Source of the DNA: a candidate division WOR-3 bacterium
GTDB taxonomy: Bacteria; Hydrothermota; Tepidihabitantia; Tepidihabitantales; Tepidihabitantaceae
Assembly (NCBI GenBank): GCA_016867815.1
Contig: VGIR01000009.1
Span: forward strand, 1-55,831
Length of the DNA: 55,831 nucleotides
Direction of reading: 5' to 3'
The notes under the pieces are model-generated. The model did not search any database and had not been told where the DNA came from. It worked only from the letters and a program-made list of their open reading frames with translations. This document shows positions 33,172 to 40,646 of the stretch, piece after piece. A program made the translations under genes and the position numbers. The stretch's first letter is position 1. Each line of letters opens with the position of its first letter.

Positions 33172-33736
33172 ATGAAAGTCAGGGTTTTGTCTCAACGACT
33201 GCTCAGGGATGCGAGAGGACTTGCAGGCCGCAGCGTCGGTGCGGCAGTGCGTCGCCACTTGGCCGACGACCGCGGAGTAGCCGCTCTCGAGGCAGTACTC
33301 GTGCTGCTGTTCATCGCCGGCGTGCTGTTGGGGATCGTGCTGCTGGGCCAATGGGGTACGCACCTGCAGTACTCACAGATGGGAGCCCGGTTGCTGGCGT
33401 TCGACGCCGGCGATGAGACACTCGCAAAGAGCGGGAGAGCAGGGGACTCTGCCATCCAGACCTTCTCGATCAGCAGCTGGGATCCGTATGGCGGCTCCCT
33501 GCCGGTAGGCTGGCTCAACGTGATGTTCGTCCTGCCCAACCAGCGATTCTGCGGCCGCGTGAGCGGCGTGCAGTCCGGACGGCTTCTGGGCCAGAGTCCA
33601 GTCGCAGTTCCTCGGTATCGCCTACTACGTCGGGCGCTACCGTACCGGCCCCGAGGGCCTCGGTTCTGTTCCGTCGATCCCGCCCGGAATCCCGCTGGTC
33701 GAGACCATCCTCGGTCGCGTGGGCGGGGTCAGATAG
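33172..33736 (+). pseudogene. TadE-like pilus-assembly gene with a frameshift
   Basis: ATG 33172 follows GGAGG. The N-terminal part is TadE-like: DDRGVAALEAVLVLLFIAGV then LLGIVLLGQWGTHLQYSQMG, a prepilin-style hydrophobic segment. After about codon 135 the good coding frame changes: the +1 frame reads FWARVQSQFLGIAYYVGRYR and ends PLVETILGRVGGVR at a TAG (33734-33736), while the original frame becomes arginine-rich and unlikely. The shift lies between about 33563 and 33588. It is a one-base insertion, a two-base deletion or a sequencing error. TadE minor pilins assist Flp/Tad pili, in line with cpaF downstream. Confidence 0.65.
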
Positions 33737-33858
33737 GACCCGGCAACCCCAGGGACCCGGCAGACGCCGCGATGACCGGCGACCGACTCGGACGTCGATA
33801 CGAGACGCGGCCGGAACAGACCGCGACCGCGCAGCATCCCCCAACCCACCAGGACACG

Positions 33859-33906
33859 GCCTGACCGGTCACTGAGTCCCCCCCGTGGGTGACGGAACGG
33901 TCAGGC
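33859..33906 (+). other. Long inverted repeat between tadE-like gene and cpaF
   Basis: Outer arms GCCTGACCG and CGGTCAGGC pair perfectly, and inner GTCAC pairs with GTGAC. It could end transcription of the tadE-like gene, although no U-run follows. Confidence 0.4.
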
Positions 33907-34004
33907 GGCCTGCCGTCAGACCGGCCCGAAACCAGAATCGATAATCAAAACCGCGAGTCTGAGTAAGGTCTTGTGAACACGGAAAACATGTAGCGGCGAT
34001 TCTA

Positions 34005-34069
34005 CCGGGGTCACGAGGTAGGGTCCCAGAGACGGTGACCTAAAGCAGGATGCCTGAGACGGACCCCGG
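34005..34069 (+). ncRNA. Candidate structured leader before cpaF
   Basis: CCGGGGTC (34005-34012) pairs perfectly with GACCCCGG (34062-34069), enclosing two small hairpins: AGGT (34016-34019) with ACCT (34038-34041), and CAGG (34046-34049) with CCTG (34053-34056). An alternative helix GTCAC (34010-34014) with GTGAC (34035-34039) competes with the closing stem. The structure ends 11 bp before the AAAGGAG ribosome site of cpaF. This is switch-like in layout, but I match it to no known riboswitch class. Confidence 0.3.
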
Positions 34070-34090
34070 CAGGATGAAAGGAGATGCCTC

Positions 34091-35536
34091 ATGAACGTAA
34101 CAGAGAACAGCACTCTAGTGAAGAACGAAACTAACGATGACCTGATTCACCTGCTCGACGCATCCGACTACCTCCCTTCTGTAGCCAAGGCAGATACTCC
34201 CAACGGTCTCCTGGAGGAAGAACTGCTGCGCTCGGTCAACAGGCCGGGATCTGCGGAAGACGACATTTTCGACTTCAAGCAGCGGGTCCAGAACGAGCTT
34301 GTGGCGCGGATCAACAAACACAAGGCCAGCTTTGACGGACTCAGTGATGCCGAGTTCCAGGCCCGGGTGCGGGAGATAGTTGTCTCGATACTTTCCGCGC
34401 CCTCTACCGCGATACCGCCCGGCTGGACCCCGGAGAAGCTGCTGGCCGAGCTGCTCCACGATTTCCTGGGGCTGGGCGCGCTCGAGCAGTTCCTCGCCGA
34501 CGACACAATCACCGAAATCATGGTTAACCGTCCCGACCAAATCTACATCGAGCGCGACGGCCGCCTGGAGTTGAGCAAGGCGCGGTTCCTGAACGAGGCG
34601 CAGGTCCGGGCAGTGATACAGCGGATAGTTCAACCGCTGGGTCGGCACGTGGACGAGAACGTTCCCTTTGTTGATGCCCGGCTGCCCGACGGCTCTCGCG
34701 TCCACGCGATCATCCCACCGCTGGCCCTCGACGGCCCGAAACTGACCATCAGAAAGTTCTTCAAGAATCGGCTAACCACCGAGGATCTGCTGCGGCTGGG
34801 TTCGCTCAACCGCCAGATGGCCCGCTTCCTCGAGATACTGGTTCGCAACCGGGCGAACATCGTGATCTCGGGCGGAACCGGAACAGGCAAAACCACCCTG
34901 CTCAATGTACTTTCTGACTTCATACCGGACAACCAGCGGATAATCACTGTCGAGGATGCGGCGGAGCTGAAGATCAACAAACAGCACGTCGTCTCGCTTG
35001 AAGCTCGCAACGCCAATACCGAAGGCACCGGCGCGGTCTCAATCCGCGAGTTGGTCAGGAACACACTCCGCATGCGGCCGGACCGGATCGTCGTCGGCGA
35101 AGCCCGGGGCGGAGAAGCCCTGGACATGCTGCAGGCGATGAATACCGGGCACGACGGGTCGCTCACCACCATCCACGCCAACTCATCCCGGGACGCCCTG
35201 TCCCGGCTGGAAACCCTGGTGCTGATGTCCGGCGTGGAACTTCCGTCGCGTGCAATCAGGGAGCAGATTGCGTCAGCCATCGGCTTCGTGGTCCAGCTGT
35301 CGCGCCTGCCCGACGGCTCGCGCAAGGTGACCGACATCACCGAGATCTCCGGAATCGGCGAGAACAACATCTTCCTCACCCAGGAGATATTCGCCTTCAA
35401 ACAACAGGGCTTCAATGCCGCCGGGCGGGTCATCGGCCACTTCCGTCCGACCGGCACCGTCCCCAGAATGGTAGAACAACTGCGCGAGCGTGGCATCAGG
35501 TTTCCGATGGAGCTGTTTGCCGCGCCCAGCGTCTAG
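34091..35536 (+). CDS. cpaF: CpaF/TadA-family secretion ATPase
   Basis: The protein has 481 residues from ATG 34091 behind AAAGGAG. The N-terminal ~110 residues are helical, then comes the N2 domain (LEQFLADDTITEIMVNRPDQ). The RecA-like domain has Walker A GGTGTGKTTL (261-270), an Asp box (TVEDAAELKI), Walker B-like PDRIVVGEARGGEALDML and a His box (HDGSLTTIHANSS). It is the hexameric motor of Tad/Flp pili. A TadE-like gene lies upstream and a membrane protein downstream, but the rest of a tad cluster (TadB/C, CpaE, RcpA) is absent, so the locus is partial or dispersed. Confidence 0.9.
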   Translation: MNVTENSTLVKNETNDDLIHLLDASDYLPSVAKADTPNGLLEEELLRSVNRPGSAEDDIFDFKQRVQNELVARINKHKASFDGLSDAEFQARVREIVVSILSAPSTAIPPGWTPEKLLAELLHDFLGLGALEQFLADDTITEIMVNRPDQIYIERDGRLELSKARFLNEAQVRAVIQRIVQPLGRHVDENVPFVDARLPDGSRVHAIIPPLALDGPKLTIRKFFKNRLTTEDLLRLGSLNRQMARFLEILVRNRANIVISGGTGTGKTTLLNVLSDFIPDNQRIITVEDAAELKINKQHVVSLEARNANTEGTGAVSIRELVRNTLRMRPDRIVVGEARGGEALDMLQAMNTGHDGSLTTIHANSSRDALSRLETLVLMSGVELPSRAIREQIASAIGFVVQLSRLPDGSRKVTDITEISGIGENNIFLTQEIFAFKQQGFNAAGRVIGHFRPTGTVPRMVEQLRERGIRFPMELFAAPSV

Positions 35537-35545
35537 AGGTGACTT

Positions 35546-36172
35546 ATGAACCACGATTCTGACTATGGTGAACTGGAATACTCTTCCGGCGAGCTGGTGA
35601 GAGCAGAAGACCCGGTAGCCCGCCGGCCTGCCGCCCGCACCGGATGGCTGGCTGGCATGGCCATGCTTGCCCTCGTACTGGTGGTCGGGGTTGTCCTCCT
35701 GACCCCCGGCCTGCGAAGCGAACTCCTGTCCTGGTTTAGCGCAGGGGACGGCCACGTGCGCGTCGCCCCTTCGCTGGCTGCCGCCGAGCCGCTGCCGGAA
35801 GTGCCGGCGCTGTGGGTGAAACTGGACCTCGATGCCCTGCCGGAAGAGGCGGTACAGGCCCTGAAACAGGGCAAGTACTACTACGACAAGAGCCAGCCGG
35901 GAAACTTCGGCCTGGCCATCGACTACTGGCAGAGGGCGCTGGCCATGACCCAGGGAGCGAAGCGGGAGGCGGTGCGGCGGCTCGTCGCCTCAGGAGAGAA
36001 GGAACTGGCGCGGAGGTTCAGCGCCGACTCGGCCGACGTGTTCGTGCTGCTCAAACAAGGTCGGCGCGACGACGCCTGGGCTTTGCTCGCGACCATGCGA
36101 CGTGACTACCTCGACGTCAATGCTCCGCAGCACGTCTGGGCGTCGAAGCTGCTCTACCGTCGGCGCAGCTAG
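35546..36172 (+). CDS. Single-pass membrane protein with a TPR-like periplasmic part
   Basis: The protein has 208 residues, 9 bp after cpaF. There is a cytoplasmic acidic N-terminus (about 35 residues), one membrane helix (GMAMLALVLVVGVVLLTPGL), then an Ala/Pro linker and a helical domain: AVQALKQGKYYYDKSQPGNF, LAIDYWQRALAMTQGAKREA, which reads like one or two TPR units. This resembles TadD-style helper proteins of Tad systems, though those are usually lipoproteins. Function by context only. A strong hairpin follows the stop. Confidence 0.6.
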   Translation: MNHDSDYGELEYSSGELVRAEDPVARRPAARTGWLAGMAMLALVLVVGVVLLTPGLRSELLSWFSAGDGHVRVAPSLAAAEPLPEVPALWVKLDLDALPEEAVQALKQGKYYYDKSQPGNFGLAIDYWQRALAMTQGAKREAVRRLVASGEKELARRFSADSADVFVLLKQGRRDDAWALLATMRRDYLDVNAPQHVWASKLLYRRRS

Positions 36173-36183
36173 CCTGCGCCGCT

Positions 36184-36220
36184 GCTGACGCCGCGCCGCA
36201 CGACTGCGGCAGGCGTCAGC
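36184..36220 (+). terminator. Long GC hairpin after the cpaF operon
   Basis: GCTGACGCC-GC-GCCGCA-CGAC-TGCGGC-A-GGCGTCAGC: 15 base pairs with a small internal bulge, 11 bp past the stop. No U-run; probably ends the transcript or protects its 3' end. Confidence 0.6.
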
Positions 36221-36426
36221 CGCGGTAGTGGACGGCAGATCGCAAGGCACCTGCGCGAGCACGCCTGCGAAGTTCCATGGACCTATCCCCATTTCCGCCG
36301 CTCTTAACGCAGCCTTGGCTCCAACGAACCCTGCCGGCTAGCGGGGCGCACCCACCAATACTGACTCCATCGACACGTCACACTGCCAAGTGACTGGCAG
36401 TACATTTGCGGAAGCAGATCTCCGGG

Positions 36427-36565
36427 CAATCCGCCGTGCAATGTCCGGAGCCACGTCTGGGTCACCGAGGACGGCGAGCCGCGGGGCCAGTCGGGCCGCA
36501 ACGGGTGGACTAGCAGTGACTGCGCCCTGGACAGCAACGGGTGAAGCAACCGTGCAAATAACGGA
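36427..36565 (-). repeat. 12-bp register repeat, tract C
   Basis: Five-base blocks at a fixed 12-bp step: CAATC (36427), CAATG (36439), CCACG (36451), CACCG (36463), CAACG (36499), CAACG (36535), CAACC (36547), TAACG (36559). On the minus strand this gives units such as ATTGCACGGCGG, GTTGCTTCACCC and GTTGCTGTCCAG, matching the core of tracts B and D. It is more decayed than those. Confidence 0.5.
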
Positions 36566-37166
36566 GGCCGCTCATCCGGGAGTTGCAGCGTAGATGGCCC
36601 ACCGAACGATGTATGAAACAACGTCGTCCGGAACCGCCTCGACGACGCGGGGGGCTGTCCCCCGAGCAGTCCCGGGGGCGGGGGGCTAGAGCTTCAGGTC
36701 CAGGGCCCAGTGCTGCAAACAGGTAGAGCAGAAGACACCCCTTCGCGTCACTACCCAGCACGCTAGAATCGCTGTCCGCCGAAGAACGGGAACTCGCCCC
36801 ATTCCCGCCACAGGAGGACCTGCACATATCCCGGAGACGTTGCCTGCCGGAAGTTCGGAAGAGGCTAGACCCGCGCCCGCATCAGTGCCGGTCTCCCCGC
36901 GAGCGGCAGCGCGGTGCTATGCTGTCACCCCCGGTGGCGTCAGACCAGGATGGGTAGATGGTTGCGGATAGAACGGAGATGGGACGCTTCCCGTCCGGTG
37001 CGGATTTCCTGCATTCATCCATTTGACGTCCCTTCGTGCTTCCACTACGTCTTTGCGACGTGACGGAGCCAAGCGCAGGTTTGATTGCAGCACGAATCAC
37101 GAGGAGCAATGCGTACGGCTTCTCTGCAGCTCCGGCATGGGCGGGGCCGCGGGAAGAACCGCGACG
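36566..37166. other. Stretch without a recognisable gene
   Basis: GC-rich, with G/C homopolymer runs around 36648-36690. Open frames exist on both strands but none has a ribosome site or family likeness. Confidence 0.5.
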
Positions 37167-37195
37167 TTTGCAGAGACGAATGGGAAGGGTAGAAT
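37167..37195 (+). promoter_or_regulatory. Possible promoter of the hydrolase gene
   Basis: TTTGCA (37167-37172), 17 bp, TAGAAT (37190-37195), 7 bp to GTG 37203. It has the same leaderless spacing as der. Confidence 0.5.
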
Positions 37196-37202
37196 CTTGG
37201 CC

Positions 37203-38255
37203 GTGACGAAGACAACACCAGCAATCAACGGCGAGTTCGTCCGCGTCGTGACTGAAGACGGCCTGGAGCTCAATGGGCTATACGTAGGACCAAGTCAAAA
37301 CGCAAGGGCCAAAAGGCAAAAGTCAGAATCGGCGGGCCCAGACTCTGGTCCCAAACCCCCGGTCCCTGGCCCCTTCTGTCTTGTCCACGTTCATGGTTGG
37401 GACGGGAACTTCTATGAGAACCGGTTCATTGACCACGCGGCAGCCGTGTGTGGACGGCTCGGCATTGGGTTCGTATCGGGGAACAACAGAGGGCATGACT
37501 ATGTTGCGGACGTTTTGAGGAGCAGGACAAGTCAGAAGGCAAAAGGCAAAAGCCAAAAGGCAAAACCGACCGACAGGTTCGACTATGTGCAGATTGGGGG
37601 AATGTACGAGAAGCTGGCCGATTGCGTGCCGGACATCAAGGCATGGGTCGACTTCGCAGTTGGACGCGGCGCGAAGCGAGTCATCCTGCAGGGGCACAGC
37701 CACGGGGCGATCAAGGCTACACACTACCTGACAACAACCAGTGACCCGCGTGTCTGTGGTCTGATACTGCTGTCGCCCTCGGATGATATGGGCCTGGCCA
37801 GGAGGCAACTCGGCGAGCGGTTCTCGTGGGTGCTGTCGCGGGCGAGGGAGATGACGAGCAAAGGCAGCGGCAGGAAACTGCTCTCCGACAGAGACTTCTC
37901 TTACCCGGTTTCGGCCGCGACATTCTTCGACTGCCACAACAAGGACTCGATAACCGGTGTCTTCAACGTGAGCCGGACCGACCGCAGGGAGTTCCCCGAG
38001 CTTGCATCCATCCGCGTTCCGGCCCTGGTGGCAGTCGGCACGGTCGAGGAGGCATTCATCGGCAAGCCGGACAAGTACGTTGAGGAGATTCGGACATGCA
38101 TGGTCAACTGCCCATCGTTCACTGGCGCTGTCGTCGAGGGAGCGCCGCACAACTACCTTGGGCGAGAGACACAGCTTGCCCGATTGCTGGAGAAGTGGTT
38201 GAAGTCAAGGACTCAAGGGGTCAAGGATTCGAGGACTAGAGAGAAGTCATGGTAG
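37203..38255 (+). CDS. Alpha/beta hydrolase with two repeat-derived insertions
   Basis: The protein has 350 residues from GTG 37203, 7 bp after a TAGAAT box. The fold is clear: CLVHVHGWDGNF (oxyanion strand), GFVSGNNRGHDY, VILQGHSHGAIKATHYL with the nucleophile in GHSHG, and a late VEGAPHNYLG carrying the probable catalytic His. It resembles DUF1749-type serine hydrolases; the substrate is unknown. Two stretches are translated copies of GGCAAAAGGCAAAAG-type intergenic repeats: residues about 30-42 (SQNARAKRQKSES) and 109-122 (TSQKAKGKSQKAKP). They fall in loops and keep the frame. The 3' end overlaps the next gene by 7 bp. Confidence 0.75.
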   Translation: MTKTTPAINGEFVRVVTEDGLELNGLYVGPSQNARAKRQKSESAGPDSGPKPPVPGPFCLVHVHGWDGNFYENRFIDHAAAVCGRLGIGFVSGNNRGHDYVADVLRSRTSQKAKGKSQKAKPTDRFDYVQIGGMYEKLADCVPDIKAWVDFAVGRGAKRVILQGHSHGAIKATHYLTTTSDPRVCGLILLSPSDDMGLARRQLGERFSWVLSRAREMTSKGSGRKLLSDRDFSYPVSAATFFDCHNKDSITGVFNVSRTDRREFPELASIRVPALVAVGTVEEAFIGKPDKYVEEIRTCMVNCPSFTGAVVEGAPHNYLGRETQLARLLEKWLKSRTQGVKDSRTREKSW

Positions 38256-39055
38256 ACATTTTCGGAGTGTTGCGGGAGCGGGCGTTTGAACGAATGGTGA
38301 AAGCTCCGCCGGAGGATTTCCTGGTCAGGGGCATCTGGAAGGTGGAGCTGGCGTTCAAGCCGAACCCGGCCGAGCGGACTTTCAAGTACACGTTCTGGAT
38401 TGCGATGACCCGCGGTCAGGGCGCCTGCTACTGCACCGGCGATGACCAGCGGGGTCGGGAACTGGTCGGGCACGACGTACGTGAATTGGTGACGGGGAAG
38501 ACCTGCATCTCGATTGCGGCGCTCGATTCGCTCTACGCGACGCTGGAGCGCAGGCCGGCAGCTACCTACCAGTTGGTCGGGACGCCGATTGACAAGACTG
38601 ACGCGCGGACCGAGATCATCCTGCACGAGGCCGAGCGCCTGGTTTCCGGGATCTGCGCGCGCCCGGCTCGAGTGGTGAATGTCGGGCTGGTCGGGAACAT
38701 AGTCCGCGACCTGGTCGCGCGGGGGTACGACGTGCGGGCGAGCGACATGGAGCGCGACACCGTGGGGACCCATGTTCACGGGGTGCTGGTCGAGGACGGG
38801 ACTCGGACGTTCGACCTTGTGCGTGACTCCGACCTCGCCATCGTTACTGGCATGACCATTGCCACCGATTCGCTCGAACTGATCGTGGAGGAAGCGCGGA
38901 AGGCCGGCACCAGGCTGCTCGTGTTTGCCGAGACCGGTGCCAATTTCGGCGAGGAGTACTGCCGGAGCATCGGAGTCGACACGGTCGTATCCGAGCCATT
39001 CCCGTTCTACATCTTCCAGGGGACGAGTACGATAGAAGTATACCGGAGGACCTAG
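38249..39055 (+). CDS. DUF364 (putative heavy-metal chelation) protein
   Basis: The protein has 268 residues. The N-terminal part is an enolase-like domain (RGQGACYCTGDDQRG; ISIAALDSLYATLERRP) and the C-terminal part is Rossmann-like (RVVNVGLVGNIVRDLVARGY, LAIVTGMTIATDSLELIVEE, TGANFGEEYCRSIGVDTVVS), the two-domain plan of DUF364/DUF4213. Family members are linked to metal or molybdenum handling in some genomes, but the activity is unproven. The start overlaps the hydrolase end (ATG inside its last codons), so the two are translationally coupled. Confidence 0.75.
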   Translation: MVDIFGVLRERAFERMVKAPPEDFLVRGIWKVELAFKPNPAERTFKYTFWIAMTRGQGACYCTGDDQRGRELVGHDVRELVTGKTCISIAALDSLYATLERRPAATYQLVGTPIDKTDARTEIILHEAERLVSGICARPARVVNVGLVGNIVRDLVARGYDVRASDMERDTVGTHVHGVLVEDGTRTFDLVRDSDLAIVTGMTIATDSLELIVEEARKAGTRLLVFAETGANFGEEYCRSIGVDTVVSEPFPFYIFQGTSTIEVYRRT

Positions 39056-39056
39056 A

Positions 39057-39215
39057 ACAAGTCCGAAGCACGAAGCCCTAATGACGAATCAATACGGGCA
39101 GGGATCGAAATCCGAAACACGAATGACGATTGAATACCGAAAGACAAAGGTACGCCGGCGGTTTGTATGGGCTTGTTCGAGCTTGAATCGAGCTTCGAGT
39201 TTCGGGATTCTAGCT
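39057..39215. repeat. GAATGACGA/CGAAGCACGAA repeat before the PLP decarboxylase gene
   Basis: Copies such as CCGAAGCACGAAGCCC, ATGACGAATCAATACGGGC and CCGAAACACGAATGACG, followed by a reversed part (TTCGAGCTTGAATCGAGCTT, CGAGTTTCGGGATTC). It is the same family as 24028-24152. Confidence 0.65.
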
Positions 39216-39229
39216 TGCGGCGGCTGAGC

Positions 39230-40444
39230 ATGCGCTTTGACGAGTTCTTCGTGAAGGACGGGCGGTTCGTGGCGGACGACGTCACGCTGGAGGAAATCGC
39301 GAAGCAGCAGACGCCGCTGTATGTCTACTCGGCCCAGGCCATTCGGACCAAGTACCGCCAGCTTCATGACCACTTCCGCGACTTTGGTATCTGCTACTCG
39401 CTGAAGGCGAACCCTAACCTGGCGGTCTGCGAAGTGCTGGTGCGCGCCGGAGCAGGGGCCGAGGTGAGTTCGGCCGCGGAACTTGCGACCGCGCTCGCCG
39501 CCGGCTTCGCGCGGGACAACATCATCTACGTCGCGCCGGTCAAAACCGCGACCGACATCGAGCGGGCGCTTCTGTCCGGAATCCACGCCGTCGTCGCCGA
39601 CTCGGTGCAGGAAATGGAGACCATCGAGCAGCAGGCGGCAAGGCTGGGCCGGACCGCGCGGGTGCTGCTGCGCATCAACACGTCGGAGCAGCAGCCCGAG
39701 GCCAAGGAAGTGATGGTCGGCGGGCCGAGCAAGTTCGGGTTCGATGAGGAGCGGGTGGTAGCGGAGCTGGGCGGGCTCAAGCTCGAGCACGCGCGCATTG
39801 CGGGGATCCAGGTCTACTCGGCGAGCCAGGTGCTCGACCTAGTCTGGCTCGAAACGCACATCGAATACGTGCTCAGGCTGGCACGGCAGTTGAGCGGGGA
39901 AATCGGATTCAGTCTGGAGACCGTCGACTTCGGCGGCGGGTTCGGTGTGCCCCAGCACGACGGTGACCCCGACCTGGACCTGGCCGGGTTGGCCGGGGCA
40001 GTGGCTGAATCGCTGAACGGATTCCGTACCGAGTATCCGAACTGCCGGCTGCTCTTCGAGAGCGGGCGCTTTCTCGTGGCTGAGGCGGGCGTGTTCGTCA
40101 CGCGCGTGTTCCGGGTCAAGGAGTCACGCGGCCGCGTGTTCGCGATCTGTGATGGTGGCATGAATGCCTTCTCGCGACCGGTGTTCATGCACATCAAGCA
40201 CGAGGCCCGGCTGCTCAACCGTCTGGGCGAGCCTGCAACGGCTCAGGTGGATGTGTGCGGACCGATATGCACGCCGCTCGACTGCATCGCCAAGCAGGTT
40301 TCTCTACCGATGCCGCGGTCAGGGGACCTGGTCGGTTTCCTGAACGCGGGCGCATACGGATGCACGATGAGCCTGGTCGACTTCATGAGCCGGGGACGAC
40401 CAGCTGAGCTGATGGCTGACGGCGGAGAGTTGCGCAGAGCCTAG
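39230..40444 (+). CDS. Fold-type III PLP-dependent decarboxylase (LysA-like), substrate uncertain
   Basis: The protein has 404 residues from ATG 39230; an upstream GTG/ATG at 39167 would only translate repeat DNA. The alanine-racemase-like barrel carries the PLP lysine in YSLKANPN, then TVDFGGGFGVPQ and LLFESGRFLVAEAGVFV, with CDGGMNAFSRP near the end. Diaminopimelate decarboxylases have a CESGD-type motif in the active site; here it reads CGPICTPLDCIAK. As I recall, CTPLD is typical of the decarboxylases associated with exosortase or exopolysaccharide clusters. So lysine synthesis is possible but not established. Confidence 0.8.
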   Translation: MRFDEFFVKDGRFVADDVTLEEIAKQQTPLYVYSAQAIRTKYRQLHDHFRDFGICYSLKANPNLAVCEVLVRAGAGAEVSSAAELATALAAGFARDNIIYVAPVKTATDIERALLSGIHAVVADSVQEMETIEQQAARLGRTARVLLRINTSEQQPEAKEVMVGGPSKFGFDEERVVAELGGLKLEHARIAGIQVYSASQVLDLVWLETHIEYVLRLARQLSGEIGFSLETVDFGGGFGVPQHDGDPDLDLAGLAGAVAESLNGFRTEYPNCRLLFESGRFLVAEAGVFVTRVFRVKESRGRVFAICDGGMNAFSRPVFMHIKHEARLLNRLGEPATAQVDVCGPICTPLDCIAKQVSLPMPRSGDLVGFLNAGAYGCTMSLVDFMSRGRPAELMADGGELRRA

Positions 40445-40646
40445 CTCGTAAGCCAGCTTCGGCCAATAGAGCCGGTCCGCAATTCCGAGTGACATAATCC
40501 GAATGGCGACCGGATCCCGAAGTCGGGATGGTCGTGCCGCTGAAGAAGGTGTCCATCAATCTGGGGGCATCCCAGTCAATTCACAGCTCACTTCCCAACT
40601 AGACACGACGAGCTTCCCTTCTCTTAGCGACAATTCTGGAGTCCGG

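Noticed and set aside
33737-33864. Continuation of the TadE-like frame to 33864
   Set aside because: After the frameshift this frame is arginine/proline-rich and unrelated to the family; the +1 frame ends cleanly at 33736.
36304-36827. Minus-strand open frames in the gap after the cpaF operon
   Set aside because: Composition is repeat-like, there are no ribosome sites, and part overlaps the 12-bp register tract.
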